The position numbers and the translations under genes are program-made. DNA of 64,000 nucleotides from Aliarcobacter trophiarum LMG 25534 (GTDB lineage: Bacteria; Campylobacterota; Campylobacteria; Campylobacterales; Arcobacteraceae). A model generated the notes under the pieces. It was not told the origin of the DNA and searched no databases. It saw only the letters and a program-made list of their open reading frames with translations. The DNA lies in the NCBI RefSeq assembly GCF_003355515.1, contig NZ_CP031367.1, positions 1,674,001-1,738,000 on the forward strand, read 5' to 3'. This document shows, one piece after another, positions 19,300-28,857 of the stretch (position 1 is its first letter; each line of letters begins with the position of its first letter).

Positions 19300-21938
19300 C
19301 AGTCGTCAATTTTTACTTTCTCTTCTATTTGAATAAATGTCTCAATATAATCTCCAACTTTTATATCATTGAATTTATCAAACATAATTCCACACTCATA
19401 TCCACTTGCAACCTCTTTTGCATCATCTTTAAATCTTTTTAGTGATGATATTTTTCCAGTGTATGTTACAACTCCATCTCTAATAATTCTAGCATGTCCA
19501 CCACGAATTACTTTTCCATCTGTTACTAAACATCCAGCAACTGTTCCAATTTTTGGAACAACAAATGTATCTCTAACTTCTGCTTGTCCAGTATTTTCTT
19601 CTCTTATAATAGCATTCATCATACCAGATAAGGCACTTTTTACATCATCAAGTAAATCATATATAATTGAATATGTATTTATCTCAACTCCATCAGATTT
19701 TGCTTTTGCTTTTATAGCACCTGTTGGTCGTACATTAAATCCTAAGATTATACAACCTTCACTAGCACTTGCAAGAACGATATCTGATTCAGTAATACCA
19801 CCAACAGCAGAGTGAATAACTTTTACTTTTACTTCATCATTTGCAATTTTCTCTAAAGAGCCTTTAATTGCCTCAAGAGATCCGCCAACATCAGCTTTTA
19901 TAATAACTGGTAGTTGTTTTATTTTACCTTCAGCTATTAATCCACTCATCTCTTCAAGTGATACTTTTGTAGATTTTGATAGCTCTTTTGCTCTTGCATG
20001 CTCAGCTCTTGTTGTAGCAATATCACGAACCTCTTTTTCACTATCCATAGCAACTAAACTAGAACCTGTTGTAGGTACTTCATTTAAACCTAAAACTGTC
20101 CCAGTTTCACTAAGACCTAGCTCTTTTACAATCTCTCCCATATCATTTGTAATAGCTTTTACTCTTCCAAAAGTAGTATCACAAACAATATTATCTCCTA
20201 CTCTTAAAGTTCCATTTTGTACTATTATATTTGCAACAGGTCCTCTTCCTTTTTCTAAACTTGCTTCAATAACTGTAGCCTTTGCTTTTGCAGTTGGATC
20301 TGCTTGTAGTTCAAGTAGCTCAGCTTGGATTAGAATATTTTCAAGTAACTCATCAACACCATCTCCAGTTCTTGCTGATACTCCAATAAATTCAATATCT
20401 CCACCCCAATCAACAGGAGTTAGGTTTCTTTCAGCCATCTGAGCTTTTACCATATCTGGATTAGCACTCTCTTTATCCATCTTATTCATAGCTACAATAA
20501 TTGGACAACCACTAGCTTTTGCATGAGAAATAACCTCTTCTGTTTGAGCTTTTACACCATCATCAGCAGCAACAACAATTATAATAATATCTGTAACATT
20601 TGCACCTCTAGTTCTCATAGCAGAAAATGCTTCGTGTCCTGGAGTATCTACAAATGTGATTTTTTGTCCATTTTTAGTAATTGTATAAGAGTTTATATGT
20701 TGTGTAATTCCTCCTGCTTCACCTGAAGCTACCTTTGAGCTTCTAATTCTATCTAGAAGTGAAGTTTTACCATGATCAACATGTCCCATAATTGTAACCA
20801 CTGGAGGTCTAGTTACAAATGAAGATTTATCAATCTCTTCATCATAAGTTTCCTCATAGTTTACATCTTCAAGCGCATCTTTTACAGTTACTTCAATTCC
20901 AAACTCTTCACCCAAAATCTCTAACTCATCTTGTTTTAAAAAGTCATTTTTTGTAACCATCATTCCCAAATGAAATAGTACAGTAATAACTTCAGCTGGA
21001 GTTTTTCCACAAGCTTCTGCAAATTCATAAACTCTAATATCTTCAGGAATTACAATAGAAGAAATATCCTCTTTCTCTTGAGTTCTTACAACTCTTTTCT
21101 TTCTCTTTCCTCTTTTAAGACCTGTTGGAGTATTTCCAAAAGCTGCCGGTTTTGAACTTCTTGAGTGGTTTGTAGTATTTATAGGTTTTGGTTCATCAAA
21201 AATTTTGAAATTATCTTGTAAATCCATATCAAGTAGAACAACTTCATCTCCTAAAAGTGAGTCATCACTACTTTTAAACTCTTCACTATTATTTGTAACT
21301 TCTAGTTTTTTACCATGGTCTTGAGCTTTTATAGGAGTTTTTTTCTTCTCTTTTTTTACTTTTTGATTTCTTTGATTATCTTCTCTTGATAAGTTTTTCT
21401 CTTCAAAAACTCTCTCTTCATTTTCACCAAAAATATCACTTAAAGTTTTTTGAGTTTTTTTAGCTTCAAAGTTCTCATTTATTACTTTTACCTCTTGTTC
21501 TTCTGGTCTTTTTTTCTTAATTATTACAAGACCCTTTCTCTTTGGAACAACTTTTACAGGATTTATTACATTATCTTCATCATCTTGAATAGATATATTT
21601 TCTTCTGTTTTTAAAAGAGGTTTTGAAATAGCTGGTTTTTTGATCTCTAATTTTTCTAAATTATTATCTTCTTTCTCTTTTTTATCTTCAGCTTTTTCTG
21701 ATTCAGTTTTTATCTCTTTCTCTTTTTTTGGCTTTACCGCTTTTTTCTCTTGTGTTTCTTTAATCCTAGAACTCTTTCCAGTCATTATATATTGTGTAAT
21801 TGCTTCTGCATCTTCAAAAGAGACAGTAGCTTGTGCAGTTTTTAACTCTATTCCTAGCTCTTTCGCCTTTTGCATAACCTCAGCACTTGTCGATGCAGCT
21901 TCTTCTGCAATTTCAAAAACTCTTACTTTATCTGACAT
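19299..21938 (-). CDS. infB: Translation initiation factor IF-2
   Basis: An 879-residue factor. Residues 1-50 form a small IF2_N domain; a long charged, Lys/Glu-rich linker runs to about 290, followed by a second IF2_N domain. The G domain starts near residue 383: [10 protein letters not shown] (G1), DTPGHEAF (G3) and NKMDKES (G4). Domains II to IV end near KVKID. It brings fMet-tRNA to the 30S subunit using GTP. The ATG overlaps ylxR by 11 bases. Antisense open frames over the linker are composition artefacts. Confidence 0.97.
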   Translation of the reverse strand: MSDKVRVFEIAEEAASTSAEVMQKAKELGIELKTAQATVSFEDAEAITQYIMTGKSSRIKETQEKKAVKPKKEKEIKTESEKAEDKKEKEDNNLEKLEIKKPAISKPLLKTEENISIQDDEDNVINPVKVVPKRKGLVIIKKKRPEEQEVKVINENFEAKKTQKTLSDIFGENEERVFEEKNLSREDNQRNQKVKKEKKKTPIKAQDHGKKLEVTNNSEEFKSSDDSLLGDEVVLLDMDLQDNFKIFDEPKPINTTNHSRSSKPAAFGNTPTGLKRGKRKKRVVRTQEKEDISSIVIPEDIRVYEFAEACGKTPAEVITVLFHLGMMVTKNDFLKQDELEILGEEFGIEVTVKDALEDVNYEETYDEEIDKSSFVTRPPVVTIMGHVDHGKTSLLDRIRSSKVASGEAGGITQHINSYTITKNGQKITFVDTPGHEAFSAMRTRGANVTDIIIIVVAADDGVKAQTEEVISHAKASGCPIIVAMNKMDKESANPDMVKAQMAERNLTPVDWGGDIEFIGVSARTGDGVDELLENILIQAELLELQADPTAKAKATVIEASLEKGRGPVANIIVQNGTLRVGDNIVCDTTFGRVKAITNDMGEIVKELGLSETGTVLGLNEVPTTGSSLVAMDSEKEVRDIATTRAEHARAKELSKSTKVSLEEMSGLIAEGKIKQLPVIIKADVGGSLEAIKGSLEKIANDEVKVKVIHSAVGGITESDIVLASASEGCIILGFNVRPTGAIKAKAKSDGVEINTYSIIYDLLDDVKSALSGMMNAIIREENTGQAEVRDTFVVPKIGTVAGCLVTDGKVIRGGHARIIRDGVVTYTGKISSLKRFKDDAKEVASGYECGIMFDKFNDIKVGDYIETFIQIEEKVKIDD

Positions 21939-22194
21939 CTAATAAAATCTCCTCAAGTTGTATAACATAGTTACCTATATTTTTGCACTCTCTTCTTAGT
22001 GCTTTTTCAAATTTCTTCACATTTTTCATACTTCTAAACTCCTCTTTACAGGGTTTACAAATATAAAAACTTCTACCTTGATTATCATAAATCAATAATC
22101 TATTTTCTGAACACTTATATCTTAAAAGTTCGCTTTGCTCAAATTTTCCTCTGCAAAAAATGCAGGTTCTTAAGATTGTTTTCAAATTAGCCAA
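21928..22194 (-). CDS. ylxR: YlxR-family (DUF448) small RNA-binding-like protein
   Basis: An 88-residue basic protein starting at TTG. RTCIFCRGKFEQSELLRY near residue 9 is the YlxR signature RxCxxC. The family sits next to nusA or infB in many bacteria; reports link it to RNase P or nucleoid functions, not settled. Here it directly precedes infB with an 11-base overlap, as in C. jejuni (from memory). A second in-frame TTG three codons in is an alternative start. Confidence 0.82.
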   Translation of the reverse strand: MANLKTILRTCIFCRGKFEQSELLRYKCSENRLLIYDNQGRSFYICKPCKEEFRSMKNVKKFEKALRRECKNIGNYVIQLEEILLDVR

Positions 22195-22231
22195 ATATTA
22201 TACCTAATTTTTTCTTAATAATATAAAATAA

Positions 22232-23113
22232 TTATATTTCAATTTTTACACCATTGTTATCAAAATCTACACTCATTACTCTAAAGTGTGGAAATTTCTC
22301 TTTTAATGCAAGTTCTAGTTTTTGGCTATCTTCACTATAAGCTATTGAAAAGAATGTAGATCCTGAACCAGAAAGAGTACTCATTAAAGCACCATTTTTC
22401 AAAGCAGTCTTTTGTACTTCAAAAAGCTCTGGCATATGTTTCATCCTAAATTGTTGATGAACAACATCAGCACTAGCATATTTTAACATATCCCAATTTT
22501 CACTCATAAATGCAGCTGTTAAAAGTGATGAGTGAGATATATTAAAAATTGTATCCTCTTTTGAGTATTTATATGGAAGTGTTTTTCTTGATAATGTAGT
22601 TGAAATTGGTCTATTTGGTATAACAACAACTGCTTTTAAAGTTTTAGGAATTGATTTAGTTATAAATTTTACCTCATTTTCATGCACACTTGCCACATTA
22701 AAACCTCCCATAACAGCTGGTGTAATATTATCAGGATGACTTTCATATGCTAAAGATAGATTTAAAAGCCTTGCTTTTTCTACTTTTATTCCTTCAATTG
22801 CATAAGCACTAGCAATTGCTGAAACAATAACAGCCGAAGAGCTTCCCAGTCCTCTTGAAAGTGGAATTTCATTAAAGAACTCAAATCTAAAATGTCTCTT
22901 TTTTTGTGTTAAATTATAGTAAAAGTCGTTAAAAATAGAGATAAACATATTATTATCTTTTAAAGCTGGATTATTTGAACCCTCACCTTTTAAAGATACA
23001 CTATGGAATTTTGATGGTCTTATTATTACTTGGTTCTTTAGATTTAAAGCTATTCCTAAACAGTCAAATCCAGGCCCTAAATTGGCACTAGTTGCTGGTA
23101 CACTAATTCTCAA
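22232..23113 (-). CDS. thrB: Homoserine kinase
   Basis: A 293-residue GHMP kinase from a TTG start behind AAAAAGGAG. The N-terminal [16 protein letters not shown] and the ATP loop [15 protein letters not shown] near residue 86 identify ThrB; the C-terminal GSGSTFFSI motif completes the fold. It phosphorylates homoserine for threonine synthesis. A 116-base leader with two hairpins, resembling the one before gatC, separates it from the tsaB-like gene. In one fold its ribosome-binding site would be paired. Confidence 0.93.
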   Translation of the reverse strand: MRISVPATSANLGPGFDCLGIALNLKNQVIIRPSKFHSVSLKGEGSNNPALKDNNMFISIFNDFYYNLTQKKRHFRFEFFNEIPLSRGLGSSSAVIVSAIASAYAIEGIKVEKARLLNLSLAYESHPDNITPAVMGGFNVASVHENEVKFITKSIPKTLKAVVVIPNRPISTTLSRKTLPYKYSKEDTIFNISHSSLLTAAFMSENWDMLKYASADVVHQQFRMKHMPELFEVQKTALKNGALMSTLSGSGSTFFSIAYSEDSQKLELALKEKFPHFRVMSVDFDNNGVKIEI

Positions 23114-23120
23114 ATATTCT

Positions 23121-23210
23121 CCTTTTTAAATGGTTCCAATTTAAAAAGGAACCGTTTCTTTTATCTCTACTTTTTATAGCAAGGATTAAAAAGTAGCAAA
23201 AACCTAAAAG
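23121..23210 (-). repeat. Two-hairpin leader element, copy before thrB
   Basis: Read on the minus strand it contains CTTTTAGGTTTTTGCTAC, a 9-bp hairpin CTACTTTTT/AAAAAGTAG (23167-23175 with 23188-23196), then GGTTCC/GGAACC (23132-23137 with 23148-23153). A competing perfect 11-bp stem, 23121-23131 with 23139-23149, includes the AAGG of the thrB ribosome site. The same order of parts precedes gatC (45808-45903). It may be a dispersed repeat, a cis-regulatory RNA, or both. Confidence 0.6.
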
Positions 23211-23228
23211 CATTCAAAGATAAAGCCT

Positions 23229-23696
23229 TTATACAGCTGGTAAATTATATATTGGCAAAGTATCTTTAGAAAAAGTTATACTTTCTAAACTCTTTGGTAA
23301 TTCAAAATCCGAAATTTTACACATATTTGGCAAAAAATCTACTTTAATATCTCCATTTTCATTTATAAAATATTTTTTTCCCAAAGCTTTTATTGGTGAA
23401 TTTTTATTAAAAAGGAATCCATTTGCTGCTAAAAACTCAATATTTTTTATCATAGTTATAGTTTTTAAAAATATATATGCAATTTTTATAGACATAAAAG
23501 AACCAGGAGTATTTACATAAATTATAGTTTTTATATCATACTCATCTAATAAATCTTTAAATAATACTGGTAATTTATCAGAAGTAAGACCAACTATCTC
23601 AATCTCTTTAATAAGCTCTTTATCTTTATAAACTCCAATTAAAATTGGGTTAGAAATAGTTATAACTAAAACTTCTATCAAATTTTTACTCTGCAC
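23229..23696 (-). CDS. tsaB: TsaB-like tRNA threonylcarbamoyladenosine biosynthesis protein (divergent)
   Basis: A 155-residue protein, shorter than the usual 210-230. The YVNTPGSFMSIKIAYIFLKT stretch corresponds to the TsaB phrase GPGSFTGLRIG, and the start LVITISNPILIGVY to the ASKHA-like first strand. TsaB partners TsaD and TsaE in making t6A37 in tRNA. It occupies the position between lpxC and thrB that a TsaB-like gene has in C. jejuni (from memory). The start is GTG at 23696, overlapping lpxC by 11 bases, or TTG at 23681. The divergence makes the name tentative. Confidence 0.6.
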   Translation of the reverse strand: MQSKNLIEVLVITISNPILIGVYKDKELIKEIEIVGLTSDKLPVLFKDLLDEYDIKTIIYVNTPGSFMSIKIAYIFLKTITMIKNIEFLAANGFLFNKNSPIKALGKKYFINENGDIKVDFLPNMCKISDFELPKSLESITFSKDTLPIYNLPAV

Positions 23697-24597
23697 TCAA
23701 CTGTTTTGCAAATGCCAATTCAAATACTTTTGCTTCACTACTTGCCTCTTCTAAATCAATGATTTCATAATTATCTTTATCTTCATATAGTTTTTTTGTC
23801 AAAAGATGATTTAAATGATGGCTTCCAGCAACTGCTTCGTACTCACCTATCATTGTATATTCTAAAAGCGCCATATCTCCAATTGCATCAAGAATTTTAT
23901 GTCTTACAAACTCATCATCATATCTTAAACCCTCTGGATTTAAAATCTTTGTTTCATCTAAAACTATAGCGTTTTCCATACTTCCACCAAGAGCTAATCC
24001 TATGCTTCTTAAATATTGAACCTCATGTAAAAACCCAAATGTTCTAGCCTTTGCAATACTCTCTTTATAATCTTCAATTGAGTAATCAAAGTGAAATTTT
24101 TGGTTTCCAATGGCTGGATGATTAAATTTAATCTCAAAATCATAAACTATTCTATTTGATGGTTTTAAGCTTACTCTTTTCCCATCTTCTGTTGTTACAA
24201 CAACCTCTTTTTTAATTTTTATTGCTTTTTTACTCTCTTCTTGCTCAGCTATTCCAGCCTCTTCAATAAGCATACAATATCCACTTGCACTTCCATCTAA
24301 AATTGGAATCTCATCATTATCTAAAACAATTCGTAAGTTATCAATCCCATAAGCATAAATTGCACTTAAAAGATGCTCAATAGTTGAGACAATAACACCA
24401 TCCTTCCCTAAAACAGTTGCCATTTTTGTATCCACAACAAACTCTTTTTTAAGTGGAATAGTGACAGCTACATCGCTTCTATATATTATAATTCCACTAT
24501 TAGAAGGCATTGGCTCTAATCTCATTTTTACTGGAACTCCTTTGTGAAGCCCTATTCCAACAATTTCAATATCTTTTTTTATTGTTCTTTGTTTCAT
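23686..24597 (-). CDS. lpxC: UDP-3-O-acyl-N-acetylglucosamine deacetylase LpxC
   Basis: A 303-residue zinc deacetylase of standard length. Zinc ligands are His75 (TIEHLLSA), His233 and Asp237 (HKILDAIGD); the general-base histidine is in GSHHLNH at 260-264. It commits UDP-acyl-GlcNAc to lipid A synthesis in the cytoplasm. It overlaps the M23 peptidase gene by four bases and the tsaB-like gene by 11, so it is tightly coupled in the operon. Confidence 0.95.
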   Translation of the reverse strand: MKQRTIKKDIEIVGIGLHKGVPVKMRLEPMPSNSGIIIYRSDVAVTIPLKKEFVVDTKMATVLGKDGVIVSTIEHLLSAIYAYGIDNLRIVLDNDEIPILDGSASGYCMLIEEAGIAEQEESKKAIKIKKEVVVTTEDGKRVSLKPSNRIVYDFEIKFNHPAIGNQKFHFDYSIEDYKESIAKARTFGFLHEVQYLRSIGLALGGSMENAIVLDETKILNPEGLRYDDEFVRHKILDAIGDMALLEYTMIGEYEAVAGSHHLNHLLTKKLYEDKDNYEIIDLEEASSEAKVFELAFAKQLSAE

Positions 24598-25979
24598 CTC
24601 TTGTTTCCATCTATAATTTTTATTGCACTATTTATTGTGTTTGTAAGATTTAGTTTCATCCAATTTGCATCTAACCACTCATTAGGATTTGCCTCTATAC
24701 CTTGAACCAAAATTCCAAAATGTAAATGATCTCCAAAAACAGCACCAGTTGAACCAGTATTTCCTATCTCTTGTCCAGCACTAACCATATCACCTACATC
24801 AACACTTTGACTGCTTGTATGTGCATATAATGAAGCTAAGCCCAAACCATGATCAATAATAATACTCTCTCCATAAATTCCCAAATATCCTCTAAATATA
24901 ACTTTCCCTGGATTAGTTGTAACAATACTTGCTCTTTTTACACTAGCCCAATCCATTCCTAAATGCCAAGCTTCATCTATTTTTTCATTCTTATAAGAGT
25001 AGTGTCTTCTCTCACCAAACATTGCAAAAGTCTTTGCATTTGTCATTCTTATAAAAGTTTTAACATCAAAAGGCATATTTTGGCTATCCGCAAAGTTCTT
25101 TATTACAACATTCCTCATAGTTGTTAGATTTTTTGATCTTAAATCTTTATTTGCTTTTACAAAAATCTCTTGTGGTGTTGTTGGAATATCCATATTACTT
25201 AACTCTAAAACATTTTTACTAACACCATATATGAAATCATCACTAATACTTAAGTTATCAACTTTTTCTTTAAATCTATCATAATAAAAAGGAACTTTTG
25301 TAGATGACTTATTCCCAGCCATATCAATAGCAACAACCTTTACTCCCTTAAAATCTATTAAATCTATTGGCCATGTAATAATTGATATATAAAAATTTTT
25401 CTTGTGAAATGGGAATAATTCAAAAATAACTTCATCATTAAATGTTACATAATAATCTTTTAAATTTTCATCATTTATTTCTGCTATTAATATCCCACTA
25501 CCACCTTGCTTTATCATATATGAGTTTGAAATAACACTAGTTTGTGGAGGCCTTCTATCTATTATTAAATCTGTATCTTTAATTGTTTCATTTCCATCAA
25601 AAAAATTCCAGCTACTACTATCTTTTGCTTTTACCCTTAAAATAGCTTCTGTAGCTTTAAATCCCTCTACTGATTTTAAAGGTTTTATTTCAAAAGTTAA
25701 AATCCCAGTAGCCTCATCTTGATTTACTAATTCACTTTCTAAAATAGTCTCTTTTTGATTATCAATTAAAATAGCTTGAAAAGATTTTAGTTTACTTTTA
25801 TCTGAAACTTCTACCTTAATTGGAGTTTGTAAATTCCAATAAATATTTTTTTGATTAACTTCTGTTTGAACATAAATAGTAGGTTCATCTCTATCTAAAG
25901 TTAAAATAACACCTAAAATAATAACAACAACTAGCATAACTGCAATACTTATATATAATAATCCACTTTTTCTATCCAT
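24594..25979 (-). CDS. M23-family peptidoglycan endopeptidase/carboxypeptidase, membrane-anchored
   Basis: A 461-residue protein with an uncleaved signal anchor at residues 7-28 and a long periplasmic part. The LytM domain at the C-terminus has zinc ligands His339 and Asp343 (HLGMD) and His420 (HLHFG), with His387 and His418 as catalytic histidines. The middle region resembles the inhibitory/Ig-like domains of Csd/Pgp cell-shape peptidases. Its place next to lpxC matches C. jejuni Cj0131, which I recall as the shape peptidase Pgp3. Active-site residues are complete, so it is probably an active peptidoglycan hydrolase. Confidence 0.85.
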   Translation of the reverse strand: MDRKSGLLYISIAVMLVVVIILGVILTLDRDEPTIYVQTEVNQKNIYWNLQTPIKVEVSDKSKLKSFQAILIDNQKETILESELVNQDEATGILTFEIKPLKSVEGFKATEAILRVKAKDSSSWNFFDGNETIKDTDLIIDRRPPQTSVISNSYMIKQGGSGILIAEINDENLKDYYVTFNDEVIFELFPFHKKNFYISIITWPIDLIDFKGVKVVAIDMAGNKSSTKVPFYYDRFKEKVDNLSISDDFIYGVSKNVLELSNMDIPTTPQEIFVKANKDLRSKNLTTMRNVVIKNFADSQNMPFDVKTFIRMTNAKTFAMFGERRHYSYKNEKIDEAWHLGMDWASVKRASIVTTNPGKVIFRGYLGIYGESIIIDHGLGLASLYAHTSSQSVDVGDMVSAGQEIGNTGSTGAVFGDHLHFGILVQGIEANPNEWLDANWMKLNLTNTINSAIKIIDGNKR

Positions 25980-26964
25980 AATATTTTATAACTTCCTTTA
26001 ACACTAAATTTTTTGCTTCTTCAACATCTTTTATTTCTAATGTACAACCTGATGCATTAAAATGCCCACCACCATCAAAAATAGAAGCTATTTTTGAAAC
26101 ATCAATATCATTTTTAGATCTCAAAGATACTCTACAAGCTCCATTTATAACTCTTATAAAAAATGCAACTTTTACTATCTCCATGCTCATAATCATATCA
26201 AGAGCATCTTCGCAATCTCTGGAATGTGCACCTGTACTTTTAAACCACTCAGAAAGAGCATAAATTGTTGCTATTTCTCCCTCTTTATAAAGTTCTAAGC
26301 TATCTAAAACTTTTGGAATAATCCTATATTTTGCTAAACTATCTCTTCTTAAAAGCTTATTTGCAATAAATGATGGACTAGCTCCACTCTCAACTAAAAA
26401 GTTCACTTTTTTAAAAGTCTCTTCATCACATCTTCCTAAAGAAAATGCCAAAGTATCATCATATATTCCGCAATAAAGAGACTCCGCACTATATTTTGAT
26501 ATATTTAAACCATTATACTTAAAGAACTCAAAAACAATCTCAGCTGTACTACTTTTATATGGATCTACTAAATTTATCTCTCCAAAATTATTATTTGAAA
26601 CATGGTGATCAAAATTTATAAGTGGTACCTCTTTGGGTAAATCAAACCCCAATCTCTTATAAGTTCCACAATCAACACTAATAGCCAAATCATAAAAAGG
26701 TGGCAAAATATTTGTAATTTTATCAAATCTATTTAAAAAATCTAAATTTTTTGGTAAATCTGAACTAATATTAAAAACTTTATGTTTGATCTTATTCTCT
26801 GCAAATAAGTTTGAAAATGCTAAAGCACTTCCAATAGAATCAGGGTCTGGGTTTACATGAGTAATTATTAAAATATACCTACTTCTTTTTATAAGCTCCA
26901 AAGCCTTTGAGTACAAACTCATATCTATTTTATTGCTTAAAATAAAATCTTTTTTCAAAATCAA
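25972..26964 (-). CDS. DHH-DHHA1 phosphoesterase (NrnA/Bpa-like)
   Basis: A 330-residue protein. The DHH domain has HVNPDPDSIGS with His36, Asp40 and Asp42, then VDCG near 98 and DHH at 119-121 as manganese ligands. The C-terminal DHHA1 domain ends in GGGHFNASGC. Such proteins degrade nanoRNA, pAp or cyclic dinucleotides; which one applies cannot be read from the sequence. The TTG at 26964 overlaps the nadC stop by four bases; an ATG at residue 15 is a less likely start. Confidence 0.85.
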   Translation of the reverse strand: MILKKDFILSNKIDMSLYSKALELIKRSRYILIITHVNPDPDSIGSALAFSNLFAENKIKHKVFNISSDLPKNLDFLNRFDKITNILPPFYDLAISVDCGTYKRLGFDLPKEVPLINFDHHVSNNNFGEINLVDPYKSSTAEIVFEFFKYNGLNISKYSAESLYCGIYDDTLAFSLGRCDEETFKKVNFLVESGASPSFIANKLLRRDSLAKYRIIPKVLDSLELYKEGEIATIYALSEWFKSTGAHSRDCEDALDMIMSMEIVKVAFFIRVINGACRVSLRSKNDIDVSKIASIFDGGGHFNASGCTLEIKDVEEAKNLVLKEVIKYYG

Positions 26965-27782
26965 TCAACTCTCATTGAAAAATCAAGCCAAGTCGCTTGA
27001 TGAATTATACTTCCACTACTAACCGCATCAACCCCTGTTTTTGCATAATCTTGAATCGTATTTAGATTTATATTCCCACTAGCTTCTAACAAAATATGAG
27101 AATAGTTTTTATTTCTAAATGCTACTACCTCTTTAATTTGTTCAAAAGTCATATTATCACACATAATAATATCAGCCCCTGCATCCATAGCTTTTTCTAC
27201 TTGAGCAAAAGTTTCACACTCTATCTCTATTTTTGTAACCCAAGATATTCTTTTTCTAGCTTTTTGTACAAACTCTTTAAGATTTTCTATAGTTCTAAGG
27301 TGTGTATCTTTTAACATCAAACAATCATCAAGCCCTAATCTATGGTTTATTGCTCCACCAACTCTTGAAGCATATTTTTCAAAATCTCTTAAATGAGGTC
27401 TTGTTTTTCGTGTATCTAAAAGTACAACATCAAAACCTTCAAGTTTTTTTACAAACCTATTTGCCATAGTAGCTATTCCACTTGCATGTTGAAGCATATT
27501 TAAAAAAGTTCTCTCACTTGAAAGAAGCTTTGAAGCTCTACCTTCAAGCTTTGCTAAAATATCTCCAGCTTTTATAATATCCCCATCATTTTTTAGAAAC
27601 TCTATTTTTATTTTTTCTGTTTGAGCTAAAATCTCTGCATATTTAACACCTGCTAGTATTCCATCACTTTTTGAAATTATTTTTGCTGTAAATTTTCCAA
27701 TAGGAGCTATATCGTAAAAGAGATCTCCTCTTCCATTATCCTCATTAATTGCATATTTAACAAATTTTTTAATATGTATCAT
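26961..27782 (-). CDS. nadC: Nicotinate-nucleotide pyrophosphorylase (carboxylating)
   Basis: A 273-residue phosphoribosyltransferase. LLDTRKTRPHLRDFEKYA (near 120) and the GGAINHRLGLDD segment bind quinolinate. The later MCDNM and SGNI motifs (around 205-240) form the barrel edge. It converts quinolinate plus PRPP to nicotinate mononucleotide. It overlaps nadA by four bases; together they form the quinolinate end of NAD synthesis. nadB is not visible here. Confidence 0.94.
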   Translation of the reverse strand: MIHIKKFVKYAINEDNGRGDLFYDIAPIGKFTAKIISKSDGILAGVKYAEILAQTEKIKIEFLKNDGDIIKAGDILAKLEGRASKLLSSERTFLNMLQHASGIATMANRFVKKLEGFDVVLLDTRKTRPHLRDFEKYASRVGGAINHRLGLDDCLMLKDTHLRTIENLKEFVQKARKRISWVTKIEIECETFAQVEKAMDAGADIIMCDNMTFEQIKEVVAFRNKNYSHILLEASGNINLNTIQDYAKTGVDAVSSGSIIHQATWLDFSMRVD

Positions 27783-28768
27783 ATTTCAAACATCCTCTCT
27801 AATGCTATTTTTGCCCAATATCTTGTTTTTTCATCTACTTTTATCTCTGTTAATTCACTAATTTTATTATCTTTTATCGATTTTAGAGTTAAATAAACAT
27901 GTTCTAAAGTTGTTTCATTCATAGTTGGGCACTCTGGCTTTGTTGAACTTAAAATATATGTATTTTTCTCTCTTAATCTATTTACCATATTAAACTCTGT
28001 TCCAACAACAACTTTTTGTTCTATTGGTAACTCTTTTATAAATTTTATTAGTTGTGACGTTGAACCAACAAAATCTGCCTTATCACAAACAGCTGGATCA
28101 CACTCTGGATGAACTGCAACCAAAATATCTGGATACTTTTCTCTATAAAAATCTATATCATCAATATTGAACTGTTGATGCACACTACAAAATCCATTAT
28201 AACAAATAATATCTGCCTCTTTTAAATCGCTTCCATCTCCAATAACTGCTGATTTTAATCCTAAGCTTTTTGCAAAGTTTTGTCCTAAACAACGATCTGG
28301 TACAAAAAATATTTTTTTACCAGATTTTAAACCTTTTTCAATAATTTTATAAGCATTTGAAGATGTACAAACCATTCCACCCATCTCTCCTACTCTTGCT
28401 TTTACACTAGCACTTGAGTTTATATATGTAATTGGTAAAATGTCATCATTTGAAATTCCAGCTTCATTCATCTTTTTTAAATTTTCTAAGAAATATCCCT
28501 CATCTATCATTCTAGCCATCGCACAACAAGCAATTCGTGGCATCAAAACTCTTTTTTGCGGATTTAAAATTTTTGCACTCTCTCCCATAAATCCAACTCC
28601 GCAAAATACGACAAATTCTTTGTTACTCTCCATAACTTTTTTTGCCAACTCAAGACTATCTCCTGTTATATCAGCTAATTCAAAAACCTCATCTCTTTGG
28701 TAGAAATGTGCCACTAATACAACATCTAACTCTTGTTTTAATTTTAAAATCTCTTCTTTATAGTTCAA
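27779..28768 (-). CDS. nadA: Quinolinate synthase A
   Basis: A 329-residue iron-sulphur enzyme. CGVGFMGESAKILNP near residue 85, AVHPECDPAVCDKADFVGST and the C-terminal KPECPTMNETTLEHV are the three NadA repeats with cluster cysteines. It condenses iminoaspartate and dihydroxyacetone phosphate to quinolinate. It is the first gene of the 11-kb minus-strand run to ribD. Its promoter lies back-to-back with that of plsY. Confidence 0.95.
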   Translation of the reverse strand: MNYKEEILKLKQELDVVLVAHFYQRDEVFELADITGDSLELAKKVMESNKEFVVFCGVGFMGESAKILNPQKRVLMPRIACCAMARMIDEGYFLENLKKMNEAGISNDDILPITYINSSASVKARVGEMGGMVCTSSNAYKIIEKGLKSGKKIFFVPDRCLGQNFAKSLGLKSAVIGDGSDLKEADIICYNGFCSVHQQFNIDDIDFYREKYPDILVAVHPECDPAVCDKADFVGSTSQLIKFIKELPIEQKVVVGTEFNMVNRLREKNTYILSSTKPECPTMNETTLEHVYLTLKSIKDNKISELTEIKVDEKTRYWAKIALERMFEI

Positions 28769-28801
28769 TAATATTACCTTCTAAAAATTTTATTAAGTGG
28801 G

Positions 28802-28807
28802 AATATA
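28802..28807 (-). promoter_or_regulatory. -10 box of the nadA operon
   Basis: On the minus strand TTTTTGATATATT gives a T-run and TATATT, about 34 bases before the nadA ATG. It lies only 14 bases from the plsY -10 on the other strand. Confidence 0.5.
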
Positions 28808-28820
28808 TCAAAAATTTAGT

Positions 28821-28826
28821 TATAAT
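28821..28826 (+). promoter_or_regulatory. -10 box of plsY
   Basis: TATAAT 31 bases before the plsY ATG, inside the 89-base divergent gap shared with nadA. Confidence 0.55.
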
Positions 28827-28857
28827 CTCATTTAATTATAAACAACAAAGGTTATTA

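Noticed and set aside
19369-19815. 148-codon plus-strand frame over infB
   Set aside because: Antisense to the conserved C-terminal domains of IF-2; no support of its own.
28642-28857. N-terminal extension of plsY
   Set aside because: It would cross the nadA start and both promoters; the ATG at 28858 has a good ribosome site and the normal PlsY N-terminus.
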